The position numbers were made by a program, and so were the translations under genes. Shown here in pieces: positions 32,295 to 41,820 of a DNA stretch of 64,000 nt. Each line of letters starts with the position of its first letter. Within the stretch, counting starts at the first letter, position 1. The notes beneath the pieces were generated by a model. It was not told where the DNA came from. It did no database searches and saw nothing but the letters and a program-made list of their open reading frames with translations. Where the stretch lies: the NCBI RefSeq assembly GCF_003014475.1, contig NZ_PYGJ01000003.1, positions 1-64,000 of the forward strand. Direction: 5' to 3'. This DNA comes from Shimia abyssi. GTDB taxonomy: Bacteria > Pseudomonadota > Alphaproteobacteria > Rhodobacterales > Rhodobacteraceae.

Positions 32295-33071
32295 ATGCTA
32301 TTGGCAATTGATTGCGGGAACACTAACACTGTGTTCTCGATCTGGGACGGTAAAACGTTCCTGTGCACGCTACGCACGTCGACCCATCATGCACGCACGG
32401 CGGATGCGTATTTTACGTGGTTTTCGACGTTGATCCAGCATTATCAGATCGAACTGAACATAACGGACGTGATCATCAGCTCGACTGTGCCGCGGGTTGT
32501 CTTCAATTTGCGGGTCTTCGCGGATCGCTTTTTTGGCTGTCGCCCTTTGGTCGTGGGCAAGCCTGACTGTCGCTTGCCGACTGATGCGCGGGTGGATGAG
32601 GGCACAAGCGTGGGGCCCGACCGGCTTGTCAATGCGGCGGGCGCGTTTGATCGCCATGGTGGTGACCTGATTGTTGTGGATTTTGGCACGGCGACAACAT
32701 TTGATGTTGTCGCGCCGGATGGGGCCTATATTGGTGGGGTTATTGCGCCGGGCGTGAACCTGAGCCTTGAGGCGCTGCACAATGCAGCCGCCGCGTTGCC
32801 GCATGTGGATGTTGCAAAGCCGCAAGGGGTTATCGGAACGAATACAGTGGCTTGTATCCAGTCGGGCGTGTTTTGGGGCTATGTCGGATTGGTGCGCGAG
32901 ATATGCGCACGCATCAAGGCAGAGCGGGATCGGCCAATGAAGATAATTTCAACGGGCGGACTTGCCCCGTTGTTCCAGCAATCCGGACAGCTGTTTGATG
33001 TGTTCGAAGACGATCTGACGATGCACGGGTTGACCGTGATTCATGAATTTAACAAGGATAATGCCGCGTGA
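32295..33071 (+). CDS. coaX: Type III pantothenate kinase CoaX
   Basis: The first step of coenzyme A synthesis. The 258-residue protein has the ASKHA fold: MLLAIDCGNTNTVFSIW (phosphate loop with Asp6), GTSVGPDRLVNAAGAFDRHGGDLIVVDFGTATTFDVVAPDGAYIGGVIAPGVNLSLEALHNAAAALPHV covers the pantothenate and catalytic site. A run of seven Gs lies just upstream of the ATG at 32295 as the probable ribosome site. Its stop overlaps the GTG of rnj. Confidence 0.95.
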   Translation: MLLAIDCGNTNTVFSIWDGKTFLCTLRTSTHHARTADAYFTWFSTLIQHYQIELNITDVIISSTVPRVVFNLRVFADRFFGCRPLVVGKPDCRLPTDARVDEGTSVGPDRLVNAAGAFDRHGGDLIVVDFGTATTFDVVAPDGAYIGGVIAPGVNLSLEALHNAAAALPHVDVAKPQGVIGTNTVACIQSGVFWGYVGLVREICARIKAERDRPMKIISTGGLAPLFQQSGQLFDVFEDDLTMHGLTVIHEFNKDNAA

Positions 33072-34735
33072 GCCGTGAGAGATTGATTTACCTGCCATTG
33101 GGCGGGTCAGGTGAAATTGGCATGAACGCCTATGTCTATGGATATGGGCCGGAGGATCGCGAACGTTTGATTCTGGTCGATCTGGGTGTCGCGTTTTCGG
33201 ATATGGACACCAGTCCGGGTGTGGATCTGATTTTTGCCGATATCAGCTGGCTGGCTGAGAATAAGGATCGACTAGAAGCGGTGTTTATCACCCATGGTCA
33301 CGAGGACCACGTCGGCGCGGTTGGGCATTATTGGGAGCGTCTTGGCGTGCCGGTTTACGCACGCACATTTACTGCGAACCTGGCTCGGCACAAGATGGCC
33401 GATCGGGGTCAACCCGAAGAAATGGTGCGCACGGTTTCCGCTTGGCCAGAGATGACCGAAGCGGGGCCATTCAAAGTGGGGTTCTTGCCGGTGAGCCACT
33501 CGATCCCGGAGAGTGCGGCACTGGTGATCGACAGCCCGGCAGGGCGGGTGATCCATTCGGGCGATTTCAAACTGGATGAGACCCCGTTGGTGGGGGAACC
33601 GTTTGATCCGGAGCTTTGGACGGATGTGTCCAAGGACGGTGTGCAGGCGCTGATCTGTGACAGTACAAACGTGTTCTCGCCACATGCCGGACGGTCGGAA
33701 GCCAGCGTTGGCCCGGAGATCGAAGCGCTGGTGAGTGGGGCGCCCAATATGGTTGTCGCCACGACATTTGCGTCCAACGTGGCACGGGTCAAGACACTGG
33801 CGGAGGCGGGCGAGCGCGCTGGCCGCTCGATCTGCCTGATGGGGCGGGCCATGCGCCGGATGGTCGAAGCGGCCACAACGACAGGTGTGTTGACCAGCTT
33901 TCCCAAGGTGGTGAGCCCGGAAGAAGCAGCCATGATACCGCGTGAAAACCTGATGTTGCTGGTAACGGGCAGTCAGGGAGAGCGGCGTGCGGCCAGTGCG
34001 CAGCTGGCAAATGGCAAATATAACGGCATAACCCTCAAGGAAGGGGATATGTTCCTGTTTTCCTCAAAGACCATTCCGGGTAACGAGCGTGGCGTGATCC
34101 GGATTATCAACCAGTTCTCGGAAATGGGCGTGGATGTAGTGGATGACAGCACCGGCAAATATCACGTGTCTGGCCACGCGAACCGACCTGATTTGCAACG
34201 GTTGCATGAGATTGTGAACCCGGCGATGGTCATCCCAAATCATGGCGAACATCGGCATTTGCGCGAGCATGCAAAGCTGGCAGGCGAGAGCGGGCGGGCG
34301 TCTATTGTGGCTGTCAACGGAACGATGCTGGACTTGAGTGGCAAAGCCCCGCGCGTGGTGCAGCATGTGGAAACCGGGCGCACGTATCTTGATGGATCCG
34401 TGCAGATTGGCGCGCTTGACGGTATCGTGCGTGATCGGATTCGCATGGCGCTGAATGGTAAGGTCGTGGTGACGGTGATCCTGGACGAAGATGACGAACC
34501 GCTGGGTGAAGCATGGTGCGAGACCATGGGTTTGCCCGAACTTGGGCGGTCGGATGCGCCGCTGTTGGATGTCATCGAAGAGGATCTGACACAGTTTCTG
34601 CGGCGTGCCGGTGCCAAGACGTTGGCCAATGACGACAAGCTGGAAAACGAGCTGCGCCGGATTGCGCGCAATACTTGCCGCGAAGAAATTGGCAAGAAAC
34701 CGGAAACGACAGTGATTATTAGTCGTTTGCGCTAA
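33068..34735 (+). CDS. rnj: Ribonuclease J
   Basis: This metallo-beta-lactamase/beta-CASP ribonuclease with 5'-exonuclease and endonuclease activity processes mRNA and rRNA. The 555-residue chain shows FITHGHEDHVGAVGHYW (zinc ligands), HSGDFKLDE, CDSTNVFSPHAGRSE, and beta-CASP motifs including HVSGHANRPDLQRL and PNHGEHRHLREHAKLA. The start is GTG overlapping the coaX stop (GTGA). A long palindromic terminator follows. Confidence 0.95.
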   Translation: MSRERLIYLPLGGSGEIGMNAYVYGYGPEDRERLILVDLGVAFSDMDTSPGVDLIFADISWLAENKDRLEAVFITHGHEDHVGAVGHYWERLGVPVYARTFTANLARHKMADRGQPEEMVRTVSAWPEMTEAGPFKVGFLPVSHSIPESAALVIDSPAGRVIHSGDFKLDETPLVGEPFDPELWTDVSKDGVQALICDSTNVFSPHAGRSEASVGPEIEALVSGAPNMVVATTFASNVARVKTLAEAGERAGRSICLMGRAMRRMVEAATTTGVLTSFPKVVSPEEAAMIPRENLMLLVTGSQGERRAASAQLANGKYNGITLKEGDMFLFSSKTIPGNERGVIRIINQFSEMGVDVVDDSTGKYHVSGHANRPDLQRLHEIVNPAMVIPNHGEHRHLREHAKLAGESGRASIVAVNGTMLDLSGKAPRVVQHVETGRTYLDGSVQIGALDGIVRDRIRMALNGKVVVTVILDEDDEPLGEAWCETMGLPELGRSDAPLLDVIEEDLTQFLRRAGAKTLANDDKLENELRRIARNTCREEIGKKPETTVIISRLR

Positions 34736-34753
34736 GGGTTTCAGACATTTGGG

Positions 34754-34796
34754 CAAAAAAAGGGTCGGACAATTTTGTCCGACCTACTTTTTTGCG
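34754..34796. terminator. Bidirectional palindromic terminator between rnj and rhlE
   Basis: A GGTCGGACAA/TTGTCCGACC stem with a two-base loop (34763-34784) is flanked by seven A on the left and six T on the right. It sits between convergent genes and can end both transcripts. A sister palindrome occurs at 61769-61796. Confidence 0.85.
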
Positions 34797-34809
34797 TAAG
34801 CGAGCGCTG

Positions 34810-36240
34810 TTAGCTGGCTTTACGTTCTTCGAAGCTGAGCGCGATGAACGAGGGCATGTGATCGCCCATGCCAACAACTTTCTTGTCGTCGCGACCATAG
34901 TCCCGTCCGGAATTGCGCCCACGCGAACGGCCACGGTTACCAGATTTTTCAGACGGCCGGTTGGGTGTCTCTTTTTCCGGAGCGACAAATGGCGCGGGTT
35001 CTGGTGCTGCCTCGGTCTTGGCGCGGCGGTCTTTGCGCTCAGAAGATTTGGACTGTGAGGATTTGGTCTCTGATTGTTTGCGTTCTTCGGGTTTGGAAGG
35101 GTATTCGACGCGCGTGATCTCTTTCTGGATCAGCTTTTCGACCGCATCAAATGCCTTTTCGTCCCGCGGTGTGCAGATGGTAAACGCTTTGCCCTCGCGG
35201 CCCGCACGCCCGGTGCGGCCAATACGGTGCACGTAATCTTCGGCATGGCCGGGGACGTCAAAGTTGAACACGTGGCTGACAGAGGGCACATCAAGGCCGC
35301 GTGCCGCTACATCCGAAGCCACAAGAATGCGCAGCTCGTTATTGCGGAACGATTCCAAAGTGCGCGTGCGCTGGGACTGATCCAGATCGCCGTGGATTGG
35401 TGCAGCGTCGTAGCCGTATTTCTTAAGCGATTTCGCGGTAATATCCACATCCGTCTTGCGGTTGCAGAAGATGATCGCGTTGGTGCAGGCGTCGCCCTCG
35501 CTGTCGATGATCGCGCGCAGGACACGGCGTTTTTCACTGCCTTCGCGGTCGCGGCGCGATGCTTTGAACATGACAACGCCTTGCTCAATGGTTTCGGACG
35601 CAGTGGCCTGACGGGCCACTTCGACACGGGCCGGAGCGGAGAGGAATTCGGATGTGATCCGTTCGATCTCGGGTGCCATCGTTGCAGAGAAGAAGAAAGT
35701 CTGACGCGTAAAGGGCGTAAGTTTGAAGATGCGCTCGATATCGGGGATGAAACCCATGTCGAGCATCCGGTCAGCCTCGTCCACAACCATGACCTGAACG
35801 CCGGTCAGCAACAGCTTGCCGCGCTCGAAATGGTCGAGCAGGCGACCCGGTGTGGCAATCAGCACGTCGACGCCACGGTCAATCAGGATGTCCTGTTCCT
35901 TGAAGCTGACGCCACCGATCAAAAGCGCCTTGGTCAGTTTCAGATGTTTGGAATAGGTGTCGAAATTCTCGGCCACCTGTGCCGCCAATTCGCGGGTTGG
36001 GCAGAGCACAAGGCTGCGCGGCATACGTGCGCGGGCACGGCCTCGGGCCAGAAGCGACAGCATCGGCAGCGTAAAACTGGCCGTTTTGCCGGTGCCGGTC
36101 TGAGCGATGCCCAACACGTCACGCCCCTCGAGCGCTGGAGGAATGGCTCCTGCCTGAATCGGTGTTGGTGTTTCATAGCCCGCTTCGCTGATCGCTTTCA
36201 GCACCTTCGGGTTGAGGTTCAAATCGGAAAATTTGGTCAT
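34810..36240 (-). CDS. rhlE: DEAD-box ATP-dependent RNA helicase, RhlE-like
   Basis: This 476-residue RNA helicase has the Q motif (FSDLNLNPKVLKAISEAGYETPTPIQ), Walker A AQTGTGKTA, PTRELAAQ, VVDEADRMLDMGF (DEAD), FSATMA, and motifs V and VI (ARGLDVPSVSHVFNFDVP, HRIGRTGRAG). The C-terminal 100 residues are low-complexity and basic with an RGRSRGRNSGRDYGRDD tract, typical of RNA binding in RhlE proteins. It lies opposite RNase J. Likely role in RNA turnover or ribosome assembly. Confidence 0.94.
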   Translation of the reverse strand: MTKFSDLNLNPKVLKAISEAGYETPTPIQAGAIPPALEGRDVLGIAQTGTGKTASFTLPMLSLLARGRARARMPRSLVLCPTRELAAQVAENFDTYSKHLKLTKALLIGGVSFKEQDILIDRGVDVLIATPGRLLDHFERGKLLLTGVQVMVVDEADRMLDMGFIPDIERIFKLTPFTRQTFFFSATMAPEIERITSEFLSAPARVEVARQATASETIEQGVVMFKASRRDREGSEKRRVLRAIIDSEGDACTNAIIFCNRKTDVDITAKSLKKYGYDAAPIHGDLDQSQRTRTLESFRNNELRILVASDVAARGLDVPSVSHVFNFDVPGHAEDYVHRIGRTGRAGREGKAFTICTPRDEKAFDAVEKLIQKEITRVEYPSKPEERKQSETKSSQSKSSERKDRRAKTEAAPEPAPFVAPEKETPNRPSEKSGNRGRSRGRNSGRDYGRDDKKVVGMGDHMPSFIALSFEERKAS

Positions 36241-36372
36241 GTGTATCCGTTGCTTACGGACACTTTCCCGGCCCGTACATATGGTGTGGTGTCAGGCCCG
36301 TTTGGCCTCGCTTGGCAGCGTGAGAGCGACCCACGCGCGCCTTGTATCTGAAGGTGGCGTTCGGGTCAACAA

Positions 36373-36389
36373 AGGCGCCTTGGGCGCCT
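36373..36389 (-). terminator. Possible terminator after the glycosyltransferase gene
   Basis: On the minus strand a perfect AGGCGCC/GGCGCCT 7-bp stem with three-base loop is followed by TTTGTT, 27 bp after the glycosyltransferase stop. It is short; the T-tract is imperfect. Confidence 0.4.
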
Positions 36390-36415
36390 AAGATTGTTGC
36401 TTACTCTACCACAAT

Positions 36416-37372
36416 TTACGAAAATTCGGGGAAATGTTTCCGTCTTTTTGTGTCAAGATCGAGATGAAAGACGCTAAGCAGGTCGTGGTGGCGCAACTGT
36501 TTGATTAGCTCAGGGCGCGCGAGGCAAACTTCTTCGAAGAAGTTGCGCAAGGCAGCTTCGCCGCCATCGTCGATCAGAAATGTGAAAAGGTCATGCAGCG
36601 ACATGCCACCAAGTCCGAGTTTGCGATCGGACTTAAGCGAGCTGCGGTACGACCCTTTGGTCAAGCGATAGTCGAAGATCTTTTGCCAGTCGTCCCAGCT
36701 TTTGATGTGCATGTGACAAAGTTCGATGTGTTCAAGGACTTGGCGGGGCCCGATTTCGACGTTGTCCTGTGTGCCGCGATGTATGCGAAAACGCAGATTG
36801 GGCAGGCCAGCGCGGATAAAGATTTTGCCGACACTATGGCTGACAAAGCCGCTGCGGCGGATACCGCCAAAATTTGGATAGAAGGTGCGCTCAAGCTCGA
36901 TACGACTGTGTTCGGTGCCGATCCAGCGCTTGCAATATGTGGCAGTTGGGTCCAGTCCGTCGACTCCGTCGGTGCTCAGCGCCTCGGCTGGGCGCACGCG
37001 TGCACAGACGACATCCGTTGGCAAGGCACTCAGAAGGTCGCGGACGGGTTGGGTTGGGCAGAGATATTCGTCGACATCTATGTGCGCCAGCCAATCGAGA
37101 CCATGATCCAAAGCATAGGCATGGCTGGCGTTGATGGTTTGGCGGGGTTGATGGGCGTCGGGTTTCTTTTTGCCGATACTGCGCCAATAATCGCCATTTG
37201 TGCGTGTGACGGTGACTTGAGGGTGGTCGCGTAAGGCACTGAGGGCCTTTTTGTTTTCGTTGTCGAGATAGATGAAAATGTGGTCCGCGCCCAGATCGAG
37301 GTGATAGGCGACAAAGGCGAGGACGTCGCGGGCGGGTGCCTTGATGGTTGAAGCAATGCCCCAGCGCGTCAT
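36416..37372 (-). CDS. Glycosyltransferase family 2-like protein
   Basis: This 318-residue protein begins TRWGIASTIKAPARDVLAFVAYHLDLGADHIFIYLDNEN, the start of a Glyco_tranf_2_4-type GT-A fold, with the DxD-type motif in WLAHIDVDEYL near residue 110. No membrane helix is visible, so it is cytosolic. Sugar donor and acceptor unknown. It overlaps the upstream gene by four bases, so both are translated together. There is no polysaccharide cluster nearby. Confidence 0.82.
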   Translation of the reverse strand: MTRWGIASTIKAPARDVLAFVAYHLDLGADHIFIYLDNENKKALSALRDHPQVTVTRTNGDYWRSIGKKKPDAHQPRQTINASHAYALDHGLDWLAHIDVDEYLCPTQPVRDLLSALPTDVVCARVRPAEALSTDGVDGLDPTATYCKRWIGTEHSRIELERTFYPNFGGIRRSGFVSHSVGKIFIRAGLPNLRFRIHRGTQDNVEIGPRQVLEHIELCHMHIKSWDDWQKIFDYRLTKGSYRSSLKSDRKLGLGGMSLHDLFTFLIDDGGEAALRNFFEEVCLARPELIKQLRHHDLLSVFHLDLDTKRRKHFPEFS

Positions 37373-38124
37373 TTATCGGCCCGTCGGCGTTCGAGTTTAT
37401 CGCGCATAATCTTGAGCCGACGGAACACACCGCCGCTTTCGCTATTGAGTTCGTTCAAAAGATGGCAGGCCAGCGGTCCGACAACTGGTTCCTGTTCCGC
37501 CATTTCCCAAATCGGTGCAATAAGATTGATGTCTAAGCCCCCGTTTCGCAACGCAAATGGCTGCATATCAAGTGGCAAGCGGGCTTTAGTGCGGCCCCCA
37601 AGGCCAAAGTCCTTGCCTGGCTTGTGGCCACTATAGGTGCGTTCGAATTCGTAGAGCTTCATAACGCCAAACAACATGCGCAGGGCGTGGCCAATTTCGC
37701 GTTGTTGGAGAGTGTCGCCATGATCGGCAAAGGTTTGAACGGACGAAACGAGCCAGCGCAAGTTTAGATTCGGGATCAGATGATTGGCTTCTTCGGCCCA
37801 GAGGCGCCGGAACAGCGCTGGGGTTTGGCGCGGGAAGTCGCGTTTGCGCAGGTTAGAAATCAGCTGCGCGTTGAGAAAGGTGAGCTCTGTATTGCCGACA
37901 AATTCGCGCGCGATTTCGCGGCGTTTCCTTGACCATGACGTATTAGGCTCGCCCTTTTGTCTTTCTGTTGCGCTCTCAGAGACTTGGGAGTCCTTCATCA
38001 TGTGAAGATCGCAGTCGAGCGCTGGGAGATCCTCTGGGCCGAAATCGAAAGGTGCGCGCCGCCCTTCGTAGCGGTCCAATAGGGCTGGCAAGCCGCCGGG
38101 ATAGGTCAGGTTCTGGTTCGTCAT
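37369..38124 (-). CDS. Conserved protein of unknown function, paired with glycosyltransferase
   Basis: I do not recognise this 251-residue protein. It begins MTNQNLTYPGGLPALLDRYEGRRAPFDFGPEDLPALDCDLHMMKDS and is predicted mostly helical, with a charged central segment (REFVGNTELTFLNAQLISNLRKRDFPRQTPALFRRLWAEE) and a basic C terminus. No signal or membrane segment. Start at 38124 is chosen because residues upstream are proline- and arginine-rich noise. Its stop overlaps the glycosyltransferase start (ATGA), implying a shared task. Confidence 0.75.
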   Translation of the reverse strand: MTNQNLTYPGGLPALLDRYEGRRAPFDFGPEDLPALDCDLHMMKDSQVSESATERQKGEPNTSWSRKRREIAREFVGNTELTFLNAQLISNLRKRDFPRQTPALFRRLWAEEANHLIPNLNLRWLVSSVQTFADHGDTLQQREIGHALRMLFGVMKLYEFERTYSGHKPGKDFGLGGRTKARLPLDMQPFALRNGGLDINLIAPIWEMAEQEPVVGPLACHLLNELNSESGGVFRRLKIMRDKLERRRADK

Positions 38125-38171
38125 GGGCGCATGATTGCATGGGGGTCTACCCCATGCAATTGCTGTTCTGA

Positions 38172-39779
38172 TCAGACCATCATTTCCTTGGTTGCGGTGA
38201 GTTTTACGTCCGGGTAATCCCGGTCGACCCGGTCGATGTCCCATTGCAAGCGGGTAAGGAACACAACGTCGCCGTCATGGTCGTACGAGATATGCTGTTT
38301 GTTGGTATTCACAAACTTATCAATGGCTTGCTGGTCGCCGTTCACCCATCGTGCCGAGGTGAATTGCGACTGCTCAAAGCGCACAGGCAGACCGTATTCC
38401 ATCTCGATCCGGCTGGCGAGCACCTCGAACTGAAGCTGGCCGACAACGCCGACGATAAAGCCAGACCCGATCATCGGTTTGAACACCTTGGCCGCGCCTT
38501 CTTCGGCGAATTGCATCAGCGCTTTTTCGAGGTGCTTAGCCTTCATCGGATCACCTGCGCGGATGCCTTGCAGCAATTCGGGCGCAAAGCTGGGGATGCC
38601 TGAGACGCGCAGGGCCTCGCCTTCGGTCAATGTGTCACCGATGCGCAATTGCCCATGGTTGGGAATGCCGATGATATCGCCCGCCCAGGCCTCTTCTGCC
38701 AGTTCGCGATCAGACGCGAGGAAGAGGACAGGGTTGGAGATGGCCATGGGTTTCTTGGTGCGTACATGGGTCAGCTTCATGCCGCGTTTGAAATGCCCTG
38801 ACGCCATACGCACAAAGGCAACTCGATCGCGGTGTTTCGGATCCATGTTCGCCTGAACCTTGAAGACAAAGCCGGAAACTTTTGTTTCCTCTGGTGAAAT
38901 CTCGCGTGGCAGGGCCTTTTGCACCTGTGGTTCCGGGCCGAAATCGCCGATGCCGTCCATCAACTCCTTGACGCCAAACGAGTTGATCGCTGAGCCGAAC
39001 CAGATTGGGGTCATGTGCCCTTCGAGTACGGATTGCGTGTTGAGCGTTGGCAAAAGCTCGCGGGCCATCTCGATCTCTTCGAGCAGTTTCTCGAGCAGAT
39101 GCTCGGGGACGTGCTCGGCCAGCTTGGGATCGTCAAGGCCCTGAATTTGCACGGTTTCTGCTATGACGTTCCGATCGGCACGATCCATCAGTTCAAGGCG
39201 GTCGTTCAATAGGTCGTAGCACCCCATGAATTCGCGCCCGACACCGATGGGCCAACTGGCGGGGGTGACATCAATGGCGAGGTTTTCTTGGATTTCGTCA
39301 ATGATATCAAATGTGTCCCGACTCTCGCGGTCCATTTTGTTACAGAAAGTCAGAATCGGAAGGTCGCGTAGGCGGCAGACTTCGAACAGTTTCTGGGTTT
39401 GGCTTTCCACACCTTTGGCGCCGTCGATCACCATGACAGCTGCATCAACTGCGGTCAGCGTGCGATAGGTATCCTCGGAAAAATCCGAGTGGCCCGGCGT
39501 GTCGACCAGATTGTAGCGAAATTTGCCAAAATCAAAGGACATGGCGGAGGCTGAGACCGAGATACCGCGATCTTTTTCCATCTGCATGAAATCTGAGCGG
39601 GTGCGGCGGGCTTCGCCTTTGGCGCGCACCTGACCGGCCATCTGAATGGCACCGCCATAAAGAAGGAATTTTTCGGTCAATGTCGTCTTGCCAGCGTCGG
39701 GGTGCGAAATGATCGCAAAGGTCCGGCGACGGGCGATTTCAGGCGGCAATTCCGGGCGGTTTGATGCAGTGTCCAACAT
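38172..39779 (-). CDS. prfC: Peptide chain release factor 3
   Basis: This GTPase recycles release factors 1 and 2 after termination. It has 535 residues. RRRTFAIISHPDAGKTTLTEKFLLYGG holds the G1 P-loop, followed by DRGISV switch I, LVDTPGHSDFSEDT (G3) and FCNKMDRE (G4). Domains II and III follow, with the RF3-specific FVRMASGHFKRGMKLTHVRTKKP. ATG at 39779 fits; the 106 extra upstream codons are not homologous. It stands alone. Confidence 0.95.
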   Translation of the reverse strand: MLDTASNRPELPPEIARRRTFAIISHPDAGKTTLTEKFLLYGGAIQMAGQVRAKGEARRTRSDFMQMEKDRGISVSASAMSFDFGKFRYNLVDTPGHSDFSEDTYRTLTAVDAAVMVIDGAKGVESQTQKLFEVCRLRDLPILTFCNKMDRESRDTFDIIDEIQENLAIDVTPASWPIGVGREFMGCYDLLNDRLELMDRADRNVIAETVQIQGLDDPKLAEHVPEHLLEKLLEEIEMARELLPTLNTQSVLEGHMTPIWFGSAINSFGVKELMDGIGDFGPEPQVQKALPREISPEETKVSGFVFKVQANMDPKHRDRVAFVRMASGHFKRGMKLTHVRTKKPMAISNPVLFLASDRELAEEAWAGDIIGIPNHGQLRIGDTLTEGEALRVSGIPSFAPELLQGIRAGDPMKAKHLEKALMQFAEEGAAKVFKPMIGSGFIVGVVGQLQFEVLASRIEMEYGLPVRFEQSQFTSARWVNGDQQAIDKFVNTNKQHISYDHDGDVVFLTRLQWDIDRVDRDYPDVKLTATKEMMV

Positions 39780-39879
39780 GAGCGCGCGTATAGGGTGCGG
39801 AACGCGAATTCGCAAGGAAAAGCGGGTCAGGTGATTGGACGCAATTGCACCGAGAATTGCCAGTTGCCGTTCGGTTCGC

Positions 39880-40899
39880 TTATTTGGAGGAGGCCCGCTT
39901 GAGCAATGCGGCGGCGTCTGGTCGATCAAGCAGGCTCTTGTGCACTTCGTATTCATGGTGACGACGGCGTTGATGACCGGGCATGGGCTCTGACATTCTT
40001 TTCTGAAGATCTGCTGGCAAGACGGCCTGTGTGCGCATGTCAATTTGCATGGTTTCGGCAGAGATACCTTCGGCAAAAATAATCTGGTGACTGTCAAACA
40101 TCAGCTGGAAATAATCGACAAAGCCGCCGTCTTGCACTTGGACGGTGTCGTCATTCACAAGGTGGCGCGCCTTGACCATCAGCTCAGAGCGCCCTGCACC
40201 GATGTGATCGTGGCGTTGGTAGATGAACAGGCGGTGGTCCGGGCTGACCATAAGGTCGCCCGCATTGTTCAGGGTTCCGGCGGAGATCCGGATGGGGGCA
40301 AACACACCTACGGCGCGTTGGGTCGACGTACCAATCCAACGAATTTCCTGTGGTCCGTCATCACGGGTCAGGACAAGATCACCGGCAGAAAGGGACTCGA
40401 CCGGCTTTTGTTCACCGGTTGCCATCGTGATACAGGTGCCGCGTGTAAAGCTGACGCAGGCCAGTTGCGCCAGCCGGTGCTTAGCGGTTTGTTGATCAGT
40501 GCCAACAAGGACGTAGTTGGTTTTTGGATAAAGCGGGGCCAGCGGGGCGCCGAAGATATTGGCAACATTGCCGTCCTCGTCCACCTCGACCAGAATAAGC
40601 ACTTCGATTGTGTCGCCAGACGGGGGCATAAAGGTTGCCACGCAATCCAGAAACACCCGTGCGCCGGGTGTTCCTACTGCCGACTCGCTGGCGGTGTGAA
40701 GCTGGCCATTTTTGTCGGCGCTAAAGGAAAATGGCACGACATCCGCATCGACTGTCAGTGAATAAATGTCGTCAGGGACCATATCGTCTGCAAAGGAAAG
40801 CTCATCACCCAGGTTGGCGCCATCGGTCACTTTGAGCATCGACGCCGGATATACCGGTAGGCTCTGGGAGGGATTTGAATTGGTTTGTTGCGTAGACAT
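39880..40899 (-). CDS. Hint-domain protein
   Basis: This 339-residue protein has an N-terminal region without known fold (1-150) followed by a Hint domain (about 155-300). It opens with CVSFTRGTCITMATGEQKPVESLSAGDLVLTRDDGPQEIRWIG, where the cysteine begins the self-processing Hint fold seen in inteins and hedgehog-type proteins. VSPDHRLFIYQ and YFQLMFDSHQIIFAEGISAETMQ complete it. Such Hint_2-type proteins are frequent in Rhodobacteraceae, often linked to calcium-binding exported proteins. The AAGAGAG upstream of 40899 decides the start. Whether it self-cleaves cannot be told. Confidence 0.85.
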   Translation of the reverse strand: MSTQQTNSNPSQSLPVYPASMLKVTDGANLGDELSFADDMVPDDIYSLTVDADVVPFSFSADKNGQLHTASESAVGTPGARVFLDCVATFMPPSGDTIEVLILVEVDEDGNVANIFGAPLAPLYPKTNYVLVGTDQQTAKHRLAQLACVSFTRGTCITMATGEQKPVESLSAGDLVLTRDDGPQEIRWIGTSTQRAVGVFAPIRISAGTLNNAGDLMVSPDHRLFIYQRHDHIGAGRSELMVKARHLVNDDTVQVQDGGFVDYFQLMFDSHQIIFAEGISAETMQIDMRTQAVLPADLQKRMSEPMPGHQRRRHHEYEVHKSLLDRPDAAALLKRASSK

Positions 40900-41037
40900 T
40901 TGAATAAGCTCTCTTGCTCGTATCAAGTATGCAAGACCTAGCACCAGAATATGGCAGCATCGCGCCCGCTCACAGGCAATATGCTGGCATCGGATGTGGT
41001 TTTCGGGTTTTGTTCGAGCAAGGAAAAGGGGAATCGC

Positions 41038-41817
41038 ATGGATTTTGGAATCAAAGGTAAGCGCGCGCTGGTTTGCGCCTCGTCCAAGGGGCTTGGATTG
41101 GGATGCGCACGGGCGCTAGCGGGTGAGGGCGTAGATCTGGTAATGAACGCTCGTGGTACAGACGCGCTTGAGGCCAGTGCTGCGGCTATTCGGGACGAGT
41201 TTGGTGTAAACGTGACGACTGTGGCCTGTGATGGAACCTCGCCCGAGGGGCAGAATAAGTTGATCGAGGCGGCGCAGGGCGTTGATATCCTTGTGAATAA
41301 TGCTGGGGGGCCGCCTCCAGGCATGTGGACTGATTGGGAGCGGGATGATTTTATCAAGGCGCTGGATGCCAATATGTTGACGCCCATTGCGCTGATCAAA
41401 GCGCTGGTGCCGGATATGATGGACCGCGGTTGGGGTCGCGTGGTTAACATCACATCGCAATCTGTAAAAGCACCGATTGCCATTTTGGGCCTGTCCAATT
41501 CGGCGCGGGCGGGTTTGACCGGCTATGTCGCGGGCACGTCGCGGCAGGTGGCTGGGTCTGGCGTGACCATCAACAACCTGCTGCCGGGCATTCACGCCAC
41601 TGATCGTGCGATTGCACTGGACACAGGCGTGGCGACGCAAAATGATATCTCTCTGGAAGAGGCACGTGATCGGCGGTTTGCCACAATCCCGGCAGGGCGG
41701 TACGGCACCATTGACGAATTTGGCGCGGCCTGCGCATTTTTGTGCTCGCAATACGCCGGGTTTATCGTGGGTCAGAACCTGTTGCTGGATGGCGGCGGGA
41801 TCAACGCGACGATGTAG
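41038..41817 (+). CDS. SDR-family oxidoreductase lacking the usual catalytic tyrosine
   Basis: This Rossmann-fold protein has 259 residues. ALVCASSKGLGLGCARALAGEGV replaces the standard TGxxxGIG, VNNAGGPPPG is present, and the region of the catalytic triad reads NITSQSVKAPIAILGLSNSARAGLTGYVA: the serine is there, but YxxxK is replaced by SNSAR. This matches a 3-oxoacyl-ACP reductase-like SDR subgroup that departs from the catalytic tetrad. ATG at 41038 follows AAGGGGA. It is three bases from the alkC gene and may be cotranscribed. Confidence 0.85.
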   Translation: MDFGIKGKRALVCASSKGLGLGCARALAGEGVDLVMNARGTDALEASAAAIRDEFGVNVTTVACDGTSPEGQNKLIEAAQGVDILVNNAGGPPPGMWTDWERDDFIKALDANMLTPIALIKALVPDMMDRGWGRVVNITSQSVKAPIAILGLSNSARAGLTGYVAGTSRQVAGSGVTINNLLPGIHATDRAIALDTGVATQNDISLEEARDRRFATIPAGRYGTIDEFGAACAFLCSQYAGFIVGQNLLLDGGGINATM

Positions 41818-41820
41818 CGC

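Noticed and set aside
35074-36351. 425-codon plus-strand open frame
   Set aside because: Shadow of the rhlE helicase gene on the opposite strand.
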